A stretch of DNA of 64,000 nucleotides. Origin: Psychrobacter sp. 28M-43 (GTDB lineage: Bacteria; Pseudomonadota; Gammaproteobacteria; Pseudomonadales; Moraxellaceae). The position numbers were made by a program, and so were the translations under genes. This document shows, one piece after another, positions 18,791 through 29,065 of the stretch (positions within the stretch are counted from its first letter, which is position 1; each line of letters begins with the position of its first letter). The stretch spans positions 2,480,001-2,544,000 of the forward strand of contig NZ_CP061739.1 in NCBI RefSeq assembly GCF_014770435.1. Direction: 5' to 3'. Under the pieces are notes generated by a model. That model saw only the letters and a program-made list of their open reading frames with translations. It did no database searches and was not told the origin of the DNA.

Positions 18791-19033
18791 AATGCTTCCT
18801 TAACAGTTATAATGATGTCTAATGACAGCAGGTTGAAAATGACCGTAACCAACCAGACAAATTCAACTTATCCTATTGTTTTTAATATGCTATGCATTGA
18901 TAGTAGCAAGAGCGCCTCGCACACGATGTTTTTTTGTATGTTTGCTGCGTTGCAAAACGTAATTATGCAAATTTTCTTTCCGCACTCCTTTTACTTCTAA
19001 TCATCATTAATAAACAAAATAAAAGACGACCTT

Positions 19034-20329
19034 ATGACTTCTCAAGACAACCAAAACGAAATCACTATTACTTCTCAAGATAGTTTAGATAGCCAAGCTG
19101 CTACTATAAATCCAACAGCTAATGATCAAAACGTTAATGAACGAACAGCCAGTGAGCAAATTGACCTAGCTCATATGGATATCGCCGCTATTACAGATAC
19201 TGCAAATTTGCCACAGCCAAGTTTGCAGCCAATACAGCAAGCGACTTATAAAGCCAATACGACTGATTTTATCGTTAACGAGCTATTGCCATTAGATTTC
19301 ACTGGTGAAGGTGAGCATTTGTGGCTACATATCGAAAAATCAGGCATGAATACTGCTTATCTGGCGAAACTACTATCAGAGTGGGCAGACATTCCATTAC
19401 GTGATGTTGGCTACTCAGGGTTGAAAGACCGTCACGCGTTGACGACTCAGTGGTTTAGCCTTCGTATACCAAAAAAACAATTACCGCCTACTGAGTTTGC
19501 ACCAGTGGACATTGGCGAAAATGAGTCTGTCACTATCCTTGCGCAGCACTGGCACAATAAAAAACTCAATCGCGGTACGCACCGTGCCAATCAGTTTGTT
19601 ATTACTTTACGTGATATTCAGTTTGCGAGCGCTAGTGACGAAAATAACGTATCACCCGAGCAACTACTATCTGCAAAAGAGGCCGTCGAGCAGCATTTAA
19701 CGCGCATTGGTGAAAATGGCGTACCCAATTATTTTGGTCCACAGCGTTTTGGTCGTCAGGGTAATAACGTCAGAGAGGCTTTATCACTGTTTTCTCGTCC
19801 GCCGCGAGAGCCTCGCCCACAACCAAAAAAGAGCAAACGTAAGCGTGCCCCGCGCGAGCAAAATACGATGGAATTGTCTGCTGCACGTAGCTTGATATTT
19901 AATGAAATATTGGCAGCGCGAGTACGTGATAGTAGCTGGAACACCGGCCTAGCAGGCGAAGTATTTAATTTAGATGGTTCAGGATCGATATTCACTAGTG
20001 AGACACTAGATGATACGTTGCATGCTCGTATTGATAGTGGCGATATTCACCCAACTGCTGTGCTATGGGGCACGGGTAATGATAAAGTTACCGGTAGCGC
20101 TGCAGATTTAGAGACCGAGGTAGTACAACACAGCCCACTACTTATGCAATTGGCAACTGGATTAGAGCAGCGTGATATTAAGGCGCAAAGACGAGCGCTA
20201 CGCCTGCCGATTGAGGCGTTAAGTTGGGAGTGGTCGGACGATCAGACGCTAGTATTAAACTTTACTTTGACGACAGGTAGCTTTGCCACAAGTGTGCTCG
20301 CAAGCTTGGTGCAGCAATTAGCGTCCTGA
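19034..20329 (+). CDS. truD: tRNA pseudouridine(13) synthase TruD
   Basis: 431 residues. The catalytic motif is GYSGLKDRHALTTQWFSL with the nucleophile Asp at 132. The FGPQRFGRQGNN motif and the TRUD insertion follow; the insertion holds a very basic stretch (PKKSKRKRAPRE, near 265). It converts U13 in tRNA(Glu) to pseudouridine. The N-terminus is about 50 residues longer than in E. coli and is polar, Gln/Thr/Asn-rich. A later ATG at 19175 would remove most of it, but neither start has a strong ribosome binding site. Confidence 0.93.
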   Translation: MTSQDNQNEITITSQDSLDSQAATINPTANDQNVNERTASEQIDLAHMDIAAITDTANLPQPSLQPIQQATYKANTTDFIVNELLPLDFTGEGEHLWLHIEKSGMNTAYLAKLLSEWADIPLRDVGYSGLKDRHALTTQWFSLRIPKKQLPPTEFAPVDIGENESVTILAQHWHNKKLNRGTHRANQFVITLRDIQFASASDENNVSPEQLLSAKEAVEQHLTRIGENGVPNYFGPQRFGRQGNNVREALSLFSRPPREPRPQPKKSKRKRAPREQNTMELSAARSLIFNEILAARVRDSSWNTGLAGEVFNLDGSGSIFTSETLDDTLHARIDSGDIHPTAVLWGTGNDKVTGSAADLETEVVQHSPLLMQLATGLEQRDIKAQRRALRLPIEALSWEWSDDQTLVLNFTLTTGSFATSVLASLVQQLAS

Positions 20330-20378
20330 TTGGATGGATTAATGAAACTGGCATCTAAATTGGACTAAGCAATAGAAT

Positions 20379-20425
20379 ATCAGCCATGCCGATAATACTT
20401 ATACAGTGTTAGCGGCATGGCTGAT
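20379..20425. terminator. Hairpin between convergent truD and diguanylate cyclase genes
   Basis: ATCAGCCATGCCG at 20379-20391 and CGGCATGGCTGAT at 20413-20425 are a perfect 13-base inverted repeat with a 21-base loop. There is no T run on either side, so termination is inferred from its position between two convergent genes. Confidence 0.6.
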
Positions 20426-20442
20426 CGTTAATAAATTAATGG

Positions 20443-21900
20443 CTAACGGCTTTTGTAAAGCGATTGCTTACCGCCTTCTTTTTCGGCCCACATCTCATTT
20501 GCACTGACAACTTGATTGCGACCACGGTGCTTGGCTTCATATAAGGCTTTATCCGCTATGCTAATAAGTCGTTGGCAGATATCACTAGGCAGCTTTTGCA
20601 TTGAGGCGATTTTGCTTTCCGCGCGCTGAGTAGCAATTGGCTTGATAAGAGGTGACGTTCGAGCGACAGTCTTTTGCTGTGTGATCGTTTTGTAGCCTTG
20701 CGCAATACAATCTCGCTCTTCATGAGTTAAGGTATACAATCCAAAACTTGCTGTCACATTAAAATCAGCCAGACCTTCAATCTTCATGACATGCTCAGCA
20801 ATATTGAGGCGTAATTGCTCGGCAATCATCATAGCACTATCATGCTTCGTATCTGGCATTACAACCAAAAACTCTTCGCCGCCGTAGCGACTAACGATCG
20901 ACTCATCTGTTAATGACTGCGATAGCGTCTGTGAGATTTCAATTAGAACCTGATCACCTACATCGTGACCATAGTTATCGTTAATCTGTTTGAACCAATC
21001 CAAATCTAACAGCATGACGCTTAAATCTTGATATTCTCGCACAGTAGCCAAGGCATACTTCATCTTTTTCAGACCGTAGCGACGATTTTTAAGCTGGGTA
21101 AGCTCGTCCTGATTGGCATGTCGTAAGGTCTCAAACCGACTATCATCTAATACCAATAGCAAAGCACGGAACATATAAACGATAAAAATCGCTTTTGGCA
21201 GCGCTAAATATAAATGCGTCGACCGCCAAAAAAATGCGGATGAGCGCTGTAGCTCGTTGATACTATCCCAATTTAAGACGTTGTTCTCAAAAGCCAACGC
21301 AGCAACCATATTTTCAGCGGCCATAATCTCGTTATAAGTTAGATAGTTATGACTCTCAAGCATGGGATGAATAACGGTAAACTGGCGTAAATTGGGCAAA
21401 CTGATACCAAAGTAAGGTGACATGATCGCTAATAGCATCAAGATAATATGCAGCCAAAACATACGCCAAGCATAGCGGCGCCTGATCAACATCATACCTA
21501 GCATAGCAGCGCCGACGAGCGACACGCCTGCAAACAGACTGCTGTACCCTATCATCACAATAACAGTAGAAATGTAGGCGGTGTAAACCAAAACCAAAGC
21601 TATCTGCCATCGACTTAAAACAATTTCATTGTCATTGCTCGAATGAAATAAGCCTTTGACCATGCATAAAAAGAACAGTCCAACAAAGCTAATCCCAAGC
21701 CATAATGGATATAAATAATGTATGTTCACATAGGTGTTTAACGCATCCTGCTGCCACCAGACATACAAGCACCAGAACCAATGCAATGACACTTCTAACA
21801 CGATAAATAAGGCCATCAGCGATGTTCGGTCAGCAGCCTGCCACTCAAAAATCATTTGAGAGATTTTGTTGTAACCTAGATGGGATATCGATACAGCCAT
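20443..21900 (-). CDS. Membrane-bound GGDEF diguanylate cyclase
   Basis: 485 residues. About five to six membrane segments (25-165, and one near 235-250) form an N-terminal sensor of unassigned type. The GGDEF domain begins DELTQLKNRRYGLKKM and has the active-site loop RYGGEEF (340-344) plus metal-binding LLDLDWFKQIND, so it should make cyclic di-GMP. The inhibitory I-site RxxD is replaced (T and S at those positions). A segment of about 48 residues (393-440), Gln/Thr/Lys-rich, is inserted before the conserved ADKALYEAKHRGRNQV end. Only a weak ribosome binding site precedes the ATG. Confidence 0.88.
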   Translation of the reverse strand: MAVSISHLGYNKISQMIFEWQAADRTSLMALFIVLEVSLHWFWCLYVWWQQDALNTYVNIHYLYPLWLGISFVGLFFLCMVKGLFHSSNDNEIVLSRWQIALVLVYTAYISTVIVMIGYSSLFAGVSLVGAAMLGMMLIRRRYAWRMFWLHIILMLLAIMSPYFGISLPNLRQFTVIHPMLESHNYLTYNEIMAAENMVAALAFENNVLNWDSINELQRSSAFFWRSTHLYLALPKAIFIVYMFRALLLVLDDSRFETLRHANQDELTQLKNRRYGLKKMKYALATVREYQDLSVMLLDLDWFKQINDNYGHDVGDQVLIEISQTLSQSLTDESIVSRYGGEEFLVVMPDTKHDSAMMIAEQLRLNIAEHVMKIEGLADFNVTASFGLYTLTHEERDCIAQGYKTITQQKTVARTSPLIKPIATQRAESKIASMQKLPSDICQRLISIADKALYEAKHRGRNQVVSANEMWAEKEGGKQSLYKSR

Positions 21901-22193
21901 AGAAGGGCTACCGCAGAGAGTATAAATACATTAAAAGGTATAAATGCGTTGAATATATAAGTGCTAAAACCAAAGCCAAATCATATTATCCGCTCTGAAA
22001 TTTTCATATCAAGTGTTACAAGTTCTTGCCTTATTATCAATCTATTTTACGCATTTATTTCCCAATAATTTCTCTATGAATGCAATTTTGTTTACTTACC
22101 CATTCTTAGCCTTATTCATCATGATAAATAAGGCCCTATCGCTACTGAAAATAACCTTATTAGAAGTAACTGTAACAAGGTAAATCCTATTCA

Positions 22194-23075
22194 CTAAGCA
22201 AGCGTTGCAAAAGATTCCCAAACTCCTTGCTGATCATTATTTAAAGTAGGAACATCGCCCAAACGTCGCCAAGGCATGTTACTACCATGAAAGTCACTAC
22301 CAATAGATGCCGCAAGACCATGCTCAGCAATGCTACGGTCGACCATTCTGCGAGTACTAATTGGCTCACTAGTGGCTGGTAGTTCACAAGCATCTCCGCC
22401 AAGCTGCGCAAACTCTTCGATCAGTTTACGCACGCGTGTCGCTGATAGTTGATATCGCGTGGGATGTGCGAGCACCGCTTTGCCGCCGCAAGCATGAATC
22501 AGCTCGATACCATGCTGCATCGTTAACGCCTCGATTGCTACATAAGCAGGTTTATTATCTGCTAGGTACTTATCAAAGGCTTTTTGAACGGTTTTGACTT
22601 CACCGCGCTCAAACAATACCTGTCCAATATGGGCGCGCCCGACTGCTTGTGGGTTGCCGCCTGCTTTATCGAGCACTGCTTGCCATAGCTCATCATAATT
22701 AATATCTAATAACTCACTCAATTTTTCAGCGATACGCTGACCACGAGTGGCTCGACTGTCTTGCAGTTGCTGCAACGTTGCATGCATTTTTTCGCGATCA
22801 GTAAAGTCCAGTCCAAGTACGTGAATAATTTTATTGGTGGATTTGTTCTTTCCGTAACCACCGCTTAACGTATGTTCACAGCTGATTTCAACACCATTAA
22901 TAATTTGCATATCGCAGGCACTGGCAGCGTCTCTTGCCTCATCAATCCCTGCCAGCGTGTCATGGTCAGTCAATGCCAATACATTGATACCCGCTGCATG
23001 GGCACACTGTATGACCTCGGTCGGTGCGTAGGTACCATCTGAACAAGTACTATGGCAATGTAAGTCAATTTTCAT
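22194..23075 (-). CDS. rnm: PHP-domain phosphatase/exoribonuclease (Rnm, RNase AM, YciV-like)
   Basis: 293 residues. PHP metal-site motifs are DLHCHSTCSDG at the N-terminus, LTDHDT, GVEIS, LAHPTRY and GSDFHG near the C-terminus. The size and arrangement fit E. coli YciV/Rnm, which removes nucleotides from RNA 5' ends (23S/5S rRNA maturation) and hydrolyses 3',5'-nucleoside bisphosphates. It is divergent from yciB; rnm and the yci genes also cluster in other gamma-proteobacteria. Confidence 0.88.
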   Translation of the reverse strand: MKIDLHCHSTCSDGTYAPTEVIQCAHAAGINVLALTDHDTLAGIDEARDAASACDMQIINGVEISCEHTLSGGYGKNKSTNKIIHVLGLDFTDREKMHATLQQLQDSRATRGQRIAEKLSELLDINYDELWQAVLDKAGGNPQAVGRAHIGQVLFERGEVKTVQKAFDKYLADNKPAYVAIEALTMQHGIELIHACGGKAVLAHPTRYQLSATRVRKLIEEFAQLGGDACELPATSEPISTRRMVDRSIAEHGLAASIGSDFHGSNMPWRRLGDVPTLNNDQQGVWESFATLA

Positions 23076-23366
23076 AAGCTGAGCCTTAAAGTGTTAAATA
23101 AAATAAAAGTAGAATAAAAATTAGGTAGCAGACAGTCATTGTTACGATTATGTGCGTTGTAGTTTGTCTTGACGATTCTGTAGATTTAGCAGTTGTCGGT
23201 GCTGTATTCGTGTTTATATTTGGCCAGTGGCATGATCATCAGCCGCAATAAGAAAGTATTACTCTGTAGGTTGCGTATATCGCATGATTATCGTGTTGAT
23301 TGCTTTTTTTTGGTGCGGTAGACGTGTAAACTACCCCATACGTTTTTGTTGGATATACCCTTTGCT

Positions 23367-23918
23367 ATGAAAGCATTATTAGACTTTATTCCCTTAATTG
23401 CCTTTTTTATCGCGGCGCGTTATAACGGTATTTTAGCAGCGGCAGGGGCTTTGCTAGTCGCCACTATTATCGTTTACGCCATTCATTTTATTCGTCAAAA
23501 AGGTAAGTTTGATAAGCAGCAATGGGTTGTCCTATTATTAACGATTTTATTCTGCGGCGGCACATTACTGCTGCGTGATGATATTTATTTGCGTTGGAAG
23601 TCGCCCATTATCAATGGTATTTTTGCATTGACGCTATTCATCAGTGCCGCTATTAATAAGCCATTGATGCAGCTTGCTATGAAAGAGGTATTTACCCTGA
23701 CGCTTAGCGGCTGGAAAAAGCTGACCGTTGCTTGGGCATTGTTTTTTGCCCTAATGGCTGTACTACATTATATCACAGCGTTCACAATGTCAGATGAAGC
23801 ATGGATCAACTTTAAGACCTATGGCTGGATTCCGATTATGCTGGTGTTTGTCGTGGCTCAGTTTGCCGTGTTGAAAAAGCATCTCAACCCTGCGCTGACG
23901 GACAAAGCCACTAAATAG
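23367..23918 (+). CDS. yciB: YciB/IspA-type inner-membrane septation protein
   Basis: 183 residues from the ATG at 23367; an upstream in-frame TTG at 23346 is less likely. The start MKALLDFIPLIAFFIAARYNGI and the pattern WKSPIINGIFALTLF, TLTLSGWKKLTVAWALFFALMA with DEAWINFKTYGWIPI are diagnostic for YciB. Five membrane segments. The protein is linked to cell-envelope integrity and septation. It is followed by yciI, as in many gamma-proteobacteria. Confidence 0.92.
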   Translation: MKALLDFIPLIAFFIAARYNGILAAAGALLVATIIVYAIHFIRQKGKFDKQQWVVLLLTILFCGGTLLLRDDIYLRWKSPIINGIFALTLFISAAINKPLMQLAMKEVFTLTLSGWKKLTVAWALFFALMAVLHYITAFTMSDEAWINFKTYGWIPIMLVFVVAQFAVLKKHLNPALTDKATK

Positions 23919-24012
23919 TTTCTGTTGCCTTGTCATAGCAGCAATCACTTTGTCGCTATGATCTTTATACTAAGCTCATTACTACTTTTTTATTATTCAC
24001 TAAGGAAGTCTC

Positions 24013-24339
24013 ATGTCTTTATTTGCCATCATTGGTCATGACGTGGCTAATAGCAGTGCACAACGTCTGATCACTCGTACTGAACATATTGAACGCTTAA
24101 AAGCGCTACACCAAGAGGGACGCCTCGTTATCGCAGGTCCAACGCCTATCGAGCATGGAAAAAGTGATATGTCTGGCAGCTTAATCATTGCAGACTTTGA
24201 CTCTATCGAAGCGGCTCAAGCATGGGCAAACGATGAGCCTTACTTACGTGATGGCGTGTATAGTCATGTCGATATCAAACCATTTATTCAAGCATTGCCA
24301 GCACCAACTGATAGCAACAATCAAGTAGCTGCATCGTGA
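24013..24339 (+). CDS. yciI: YciI-family protein
   Basis: 108 residues. A ferredoxin-like alpha/beta barrel with MSLFAIIGHDVANSS, R(T)EHIERLKALHQEGRLVIAGPTP (the conserved His of the family) and DFDSIEAAQAWANDEPYLRDGVY. Members act as small dimers; some are dehalogenases or muconolactone-isomerase relatives, and the role of YciI itself is unclear. AAGGAAG precedes the ATG. Its stop overlaps the next gene's GTG start (GTGA), showing translational coupling. Confidence 0.9.
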   Translation: MSLFAIIGHDVANSSAQRLITRTEHIERLKALHQEGRLVIAGPTPIEHGKSDMSGSLIIADFDSIEAAQAWANDEPYLRDGVYSHVDIKPFIQALPAPTDSNNQVAAS

Positions 24340-24785
24340 TTCAGAGAGTCTCTTTTTCACCTACCCGTTTCTACAAAAGTGCCCTGATTGGTCTTATGTT
24401 AGTGATAGCTGTTTCGGCGCAGGCTGCACCCACTGCGCCCATAACACCTGCTGTCGATGCAACCGATCCGACAGCAGTGCTGCCGTTGACTGGGCCAGTA
24501 GCGGCGCGCGCTTTACCAACGAAAAACTCAGCGCTAGATATCAATGATACCTTGGCGGCACAGTTGCAACCATCTACTAAAGCATTGTCAGCTGCCAATC
24601 AAGAACTGCTCAGCCGTAATGCACAGCTGCAGCGCCAAGTGAACGACTTGCAGACCCAAGTAAATGTCTTGGTTTACGAAAGTAAAGGACAATTGTTTCT
24701 ATACGGTGCGTTTACCGTTTTGATCAGTCTATTAGTCGGTATTTTTGTCTCGTGGTTAGTATTTGTCCGTCGTGAGCGCTGGTAG
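24336..24785 (+). CDS. Membrane-anchored coiled-coil protein, unknown
   Basis: 149 residues from a GTG that overlaps the yciI stop. It has an N-terminal signal sequence ending in AQAA, an Ala/Pro/Thr-rich stretch, a coiled coil at about 88-112 (NQELLSRNAQLQRQVNDLQTQV) and a C-terminal membrane segment (120-144) ending in RRERW. The layout recalls periplasmic TIGR04211-type proteins, but the SH3 domain of that family is missing. I infer a periplasmic coiled-coil anchored at the C-terminus. Function unknown; coupled to yciB-yciI. Confidence 0.72.
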   Translation: MIQRVSFSPTRFYKSALIGLMLVIAVSAQAAPTAPITPAVDATDPTAVLPLTGPVAARALPTKNSALDINDTLAAQLQPSTKALSAANQELLSRNAQLQRQVNDLQTQVNVLVYESKGQLFLYGAFTVLISLLVGIFVSWLVFVRRERW

Positions 24786-24909
24786 TGTAAGCTTTGCTAG
24801 CACTGACTTGCATTACTCTACTTCGCTACGTCTAACCAAATGTCGATATCATTGATCCGTCACTGCTGACCGTTTAGCTACCGTTCCTGATATTCCTAAG
24901 AAGTGCCTC

Positions 24910-26976
24910 ATGTCTACCGCTAATCATCAAAACTCTGAACACTTAAACGTTATCACGCCTGCCAAGATTGACTGGCAAACGGATGATACCGGCAATATGG
25001 TGCCAGTATCAGGTGAGTTTGGGGATGTGTATTTTTCTCATGCAGATGGTTTGGCAGAGACGCGTCACGTGTTTCTAGAGCACAATCAGTTACCAGAGCG
25101 TTTGGCACACCTTGCACCAAAGCAATGCTTTACGATTGCTGAGCTAGGCTTCGGAACTGGGCTTAATCTACTAGCGACGTGGCAATTGTGGCGACAATTA
25201 CGTGAAACCAACCCACAGCTAGCAACGGCTCGTTTACACTTTATTACTACTGAAAAGTTCCCTATACCGCTAGCAGATCTGACGCAGATACTTGCGCTAT
25301 GGGGTGAGCGTGCGCCTGAGCTAATGGCATTTATTAAGCCACTTTTGGCTGCATATCCGCCCCTAATTGCAGGCTGTCATCGTTTAAGTTTTTCTCATGA
25401 TAACTTAACTGTCGATATGTGGCTTGGTGATGCAGCAGAAAGTCTAAGCAAACTGGTATTAGACCATTCTAACCAGCATACGCCTTGTATTGATGCTTGG
25501 TTTTTGGATGGTTTTGCGCCCTCTTGCAACAGTACGTTGTGGGCTGACAGTATCTTTGCACAAATGCAGCGCCTATCACGCCCTCATACGACTGCCGCTA
25601 CTTACAGCTGTGCAGGTATCGCCAAGCGTGGACTAAGAGAGCATGGCTTTCAAATTAAGAAAGTCAGAGGTTTTGGTCGAAAGCGAGAAATGCTAACGGC
25701 CATTATGATCGATATAGAAAGTAGTGACCTTACTAGCGATAATAAAAGTTGTGATAATAAAAGCCACGATGCAAAGCAGAAAACAACTTACAGCACATTC
25801 GATAATACTGTCGTCATTGGTGCAGGTGTATCAGGGTTGCTCACAGCTTGGTCGCTTGCCAATCGTGGTATTACCGTCACCTTATTAGATAAATTAGCGC
25901 CCTTGGCAGGTGCATCAGGCAATCCTAGAGCGTTACTTGCGCCCAAAATGACGCCGATTCACCATGTTGACGAGCATCTGCATACTATAGGTTATCTCCA
26001 TAGCAGCAGGCTATATCGAGACCTTAATCAAATAGCTGTACAGCTTAATACAGCACCGGTACTTGAACTGACTGGCGCCCTTGATTTACTCATAAAAGCC
26101 AATATCGGTACGGAACAAATTGCCGACTATCCTGACGAGATGGCGACCACCCTATCGCATGAGCAAGCACAGGTTACTAGTGGCCTAAAAGAGCAGAACT
26201 TATCAGAGAACTTGTACTTACCTCAGTCTGGTCTGGTCAACCCGCAAGCATTAAAAGACATCATACTGACTCATCCACTCATTCGCTTTCAGCAATTAGA
26301 AGTGAATAAAATCAACGAGATTGAGCAGCAGGTTCGTATCGAAGGTATTGATGGAAACCGTAATAATGTCACTGTGACTGCTGATAATATCGTCATTTGC
26401 GCGGCTTTTGAAAGTCATCAATTGGATCAGCGTATTTTTGATTGCCGTAAAATTCGTGGGCAGCTGTCTTGGTTTACGCCAACCCCTGAGCAGTACGCTA
26501 AGCTGCCTAAAATACCACTCAAATATAGTGGTTACTGTACGCCATTCACTGCCCAAGCAGATGACGGACAATTAAACGATTTTACAGAGTGCAGCCCTCA
26601 GTTTCTACTAGGGGCAAGCTTTATACGTAATGATACGGACACTGATATACGTGACGAGGAACATCAAATTAGTCGTGATAAGCTCATTACCGCCATTCCT
26701 GAAATGGCATCTGTCATTCCGGCAGATACGAGTCTATGGCAGGGACGAGCTGGCATTCGCACCCAAACGCCTGATTACCATCCTATCATTGGACAATTGG
26801 CAAACAGTCAGCGGATATGGACAATGAGTGCGATGGGCGCAAAGGGTTATGCATTAGCACCTATTTGTGCTGAAGCATTAGCAGATATGATGCTAGGGTC
26901 ATTTGCACCACTGTCAGAGGCAATGCTCGCACGCCTATCACCCAATCGTACACGTTTACAGACGCCGCTTGTTTAA
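24910..26976 (+). CDS. mnmC: Bifunctional tRNA mnm5s2U biosynthesis protein MnmC
   Basis: 688 residues, two fused domains. Residues 1-260 are the SAM methyltransferase ([45 protein letters not shown]). From about 300 comes the FAD oxidase ([35 protein letters not shown], then [17 protein letters not shown] and [10 protein letters not shown]). The FAD domain removes the carboxymethyl group and the methyltransferase completes 5-methylaminomethyl-2-thiouridine at tRNA position 34. A polar linker of about 30 residues joins them. AAGAAGTG stands before the ATG. Confidence 0.96.
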   Translation: MSTANHQNSEHLNVITPAKIDWQTDDTGNMVPVSGEFGDVYFSHADGLAETRHVFLEHNQLPERLAHLAPKQCFTIAELGFGTGLNLLATWQLWRQLRETNPQLATARLHFITTEKFPIPLADLTQILALWGERAPELMAFIKPLLAAYPPLIAGCHRLSFSHDNLTVDMWLGDAAESLSKLVLDHSNQHTPCIDAWFLDGFAPSCNSTLWADSIFAQMQRLSRPHTTAATYSCAGIAKRGLREHGFQIKKVRGFGRKREMLTAIMIDIESSDLTSDNKSCDNKSHDAKQKTTYSTFDNTVVIGAGVSGLLTAWSLANRGITVTLLDKLAPLAGASGNPRALLAPKMTPIHHVDEHLHTIGYLHSSRLYRDLNQIAVQLNTAPVLELTGALDLLIKANIGTEQIADYPDEMATTLSHEQAQVTSGLKEQNLSENLYLPQSGLVNPQALKDIILTHPLIRFQQLEVNKINEIEQQVRIEGIDGNRNNVTVTADNIVICAAFESHQLDQRIFDCRKIRGQLSWFTPTPEQYAKLPKIPLKYSGYCTPFTAQADDGQLNDFTECSPQFLLGASFIRNDTDTDIRDEEHQISRDKLITAIPEMASVIPADTSLWQGRAGIRTQTPDYHPIIGQLANSQRIWTMSAMGAKGYALAPICAEALADMMLGSFAPLSEAMLARLSPNRTRLQTPLV

Positions 26977-27082
26977 TATTGTGGAAATTAGTTCTCGTGT
27001 AAATAACAACAATGCCCTCTACGGTTTATTCTGTCTTATGATATCTTAATTTGATGTCGACTCTAATAATGAGATATACCCT

Positions 27083-27517
27083 ATGAGCTATTACCAAACC
27101 ACTCTTACTCTACCCGCCTATGCGCGTGGCATTCATATCATCACTCCGAGGATTGAAGAAGCGATTTCTCAGCTGTTACCTCACTCTGCCAAGGTAGGGT
27201 TGGTTCATCTGTTTTTGCTGCATACGTCAGCCAGTCTTGCGATCAATGAAAATGCTGATCCAGATGTCCGACTAGATACAGAGGATTGGCTTAATAAAAT
27301 CGCACCAGAAGATCAGCCAGAGTATCGCCATACCTTAGAAGGCTCAGACGACTTGCCAGCGCATCTCAAAAGCATGATGCTTGGGGTTAGTTTGACTATA
27401 CCGCTTGTCGATGGTGAGTTAGGTCTAGGCATGTGGCAAGGTATTTACTTATGTGAGCATAGAAACCTGCAAGAATATGGCGGACAGCGCAAGCTGGTGA
27501 TTACGGTAAATACGTAA
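27083..27517 (+). CDS. YjbQ-family protein (UPF0047, secondary thiamine-phosphate synthase type)
   Basis: 144 residues. Family motifs are LFLLHTSASLAINENADPDVR and HTLEGSDDLPAHLKSMMLG, then GMWQGIYLCEHR, with conserved His and Glu residues at a trimer cleft. E. coli YjbQ can make thiamine phosphate weakly, but its physiological role is unresolved. Length is normal. Only a weak ribosome site is visible. Stand-alone on the plus strand between mnmC and a lipoprotein gene. Confidence 0.9.
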   Translation: MSYYQTTLTLPAYARGIHIITPRIEEAISQLLPHSAKVGLVHLFLLHTSASLAINENADPDVRLDTEDWLNKIAPEDQPEYRHTLEGSDDLPAHLKSMMLGVSLTIPLVDGELGLGMWQGIYLCEHRNLQEYGGQRKLVITVNT

Positions 27518-27599
27518 TAATATACTGTCAATAAATAGCAGGTTGACCCTTGCAAATTACCACATTTACGTAGAGCGCCATTAACGGATAAAGCTGATT

Positions 27600-28244
27600 A
27601 TGAATACTTCTCTCTCAGAAAAACTAAACTTACGAAAATCTAAACTGCTTTATCGTACGGCTCCTGCTATTTTCTTCAGCCTGTTGCTACTGACTGCTTG
27701 TCAAAAAGATCCAGAACCTGAAGCAACTGATACAACTACAGCTGAAACCTCAACGCAAACCACGCCCGTAACGACCAATATCAACGTTGATGCAGCCGAA
27801 GATAGCAACGTAGATGATGCTCAAAATGTAGCGCAGACCGATACTGATTCAGAACGTGATATGAGCTTAACAGAGTTAGATAAAGATCTTGGTGATACTA
27901 CGCTCACTGCAAATGCTAGCGCTGAAAAACCTAATCCAGAACAAGCTATCAAAGGCGCACAAATCACTGATGTCCGTTATAAAAGTGCAGCAGGTGAGAG
28001 TTTGTCCGTGGTCTTTGAGACGTCGGCAGCTGGTATGCTGAACGCGATCATTACTCGTCCCAACCAGCCAAAAACAACCTTAAGCGCACCCGAAGGCCAA
28101 GGCAATAATCCTACCTATCAATCAGCTGACGGTAGCATCCAACTCGTCAGTCATGCTGGTGGCGGCACTATCGACCTTATCCGAAACAATAAAGTCACTA
28201 GCTTTGATGCCGTTAGTGCTGAAGCAGAAGTCATCACTGAATAA
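27600..28244 (+). CDS. Putative lipoprotein with acidic Thr-rich linker
   Basis: 214 residues. A long n-region, hydrophobic stretch and lipobox LLTAC place the lipidated Cys at residue 34. Residues 38-115 are a low-complexity acidic linker (Thr, Glu, Asp, Ala). The C-terminal part (about 118-214) looks like a compact beta domain: TDVRYKSAAGESLSVVFETSAAGML, a threonine/proline turn and a final strand region. I do not recognise a named family. Flanked by its own terminator. Confidence 0.72.
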   Translation: MNTSLSEKLNLRKSKLLYRTAPAIFFSLLLLTACQKDPEPEATDTTTAETSTQTTPVTTNINVDAAEDSNVDDAQNVAQTDTDSERDMSLTELDKDLGDTTLTANASAEKPNPEQAIKGAQITDVRYKSAAGESLSVVFETSAAGMLNAIITRPNQPKTTLSAPEGQGNNPTYQSADGSIQLVSHAGGGTIDLIRNNKVTSFDAVSAEAEVITE

Positions 28245-28286
28245 AACCTGCTTCGCCTTCTGTTTTAATACCCTATTTAAAACCAT

Positions 28287-28326
28287 AAAAAAGGCGGCAA
28301 ACGTTATTGTCGTTGCCGCCTTTTTC
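28287..28326 (+). terminator. Terminator of the Thr-rich lipoprotein gene
   Basis: AAAAAAGGCGGCAA and TTGCCGCCTTTTT form a GC-rich stem, extended by CG pairs near the loop, about 45 bases after the stop codon. A and T runs on both sides let it serve both strands. Confidence 0.9.
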
Positions 28327-28387
28327 GTTTCTGTGTATTGCTCTCTACTGAATTGTCTCTACTGAGCTATCTGATGAGTGATTGTAT

Positions 28388-29065
28388 TCACCCAAACCCA
28401 GTCGATTGCCCAAAAAGTCCGACCAACCAACTTATCAATGTCCATATCCCCCAGCCGACAAATACAATGACTAGCAGTCCAAGAAAATCAGGGATATGCA
28501 GATATAACCAAGCAACGATTGGATTGCGCCAAAAAAACCCAAAACGGCTTTGCTTCTGCTTGTCTTCTAATGATTGGTGCAGAAACGGTCGATCCATATG
28601 CATGGTTTCGGTAATACCATACTCATGATGTAGATGCTCGTGCACGATACCCAGTGCCTTACGGCTAGGGCGAATAAAAATATCTAATAGCGTACCAATG
28701 CCAGGTACGATACCAACGACCATATCAATAAGTGCTAATCTAACCGCTGGCGTCATTTTATGAGCAGGCACACCTAACTGACGCCCTAATATAAATGCAT
28801 AACTGGTCAACGCCAATCCTGCCAAATCTCCTGCGAGTGGAATGGTCGAAAGCGCCGCATCCGCACCCATTCCTTGCTTGGTAAAAGGCACTCGTACTAG
28901 TGAATCCATGGTGTTAGCAAATTTTGCCAGTTTACGCTCAGTTGCGATAACTTGCTCGCGAGTCAGCCCATTTTCGGCAAGTTTAGCTTGATAGTCTAAG
29001 ACTGAGGCATTCGTATCAGACAGTTTCTTTGATTTGAATCTCGGTAATTTATCGAAATTATCCAT
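28388..29065 (-). CDS. DUF4112-domain membrane protein
   Basis: 225 residues. The DUF4112 core is visible as [41 protein letters not shown] and [26 protein letters not shown], with Gly-Pro-rich turns between membrane-associated helices. A C-terminal membrane segment (about 190-215) follows; the end is Gly-rich. Function of the family is unknown. The start overlaps the ubiA stop by eight bases, so it is translationally coupled to ubiA. Confidence 0.85.
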   Translation of the reverse strand: MDNFDKLPRFKSKKLSDTNASVLDYQAKLAENGLTREQVIATERKLAKFANTMDSLVRVPFTKQGMGADAALSTIPLAGDLAGLALTSYAFILGRQLGVPAHKMTPAVRLALIDMVVGIVPGIGTLLDIFIRPSRKALGIVHEHLHHEYGITETMHMDRPFLHQSLEDKQKQSRFGFFWRNPIVAWLYLHIPDFLGLLVIVFVGWGIWTLISWLVGLFGQSTGFG

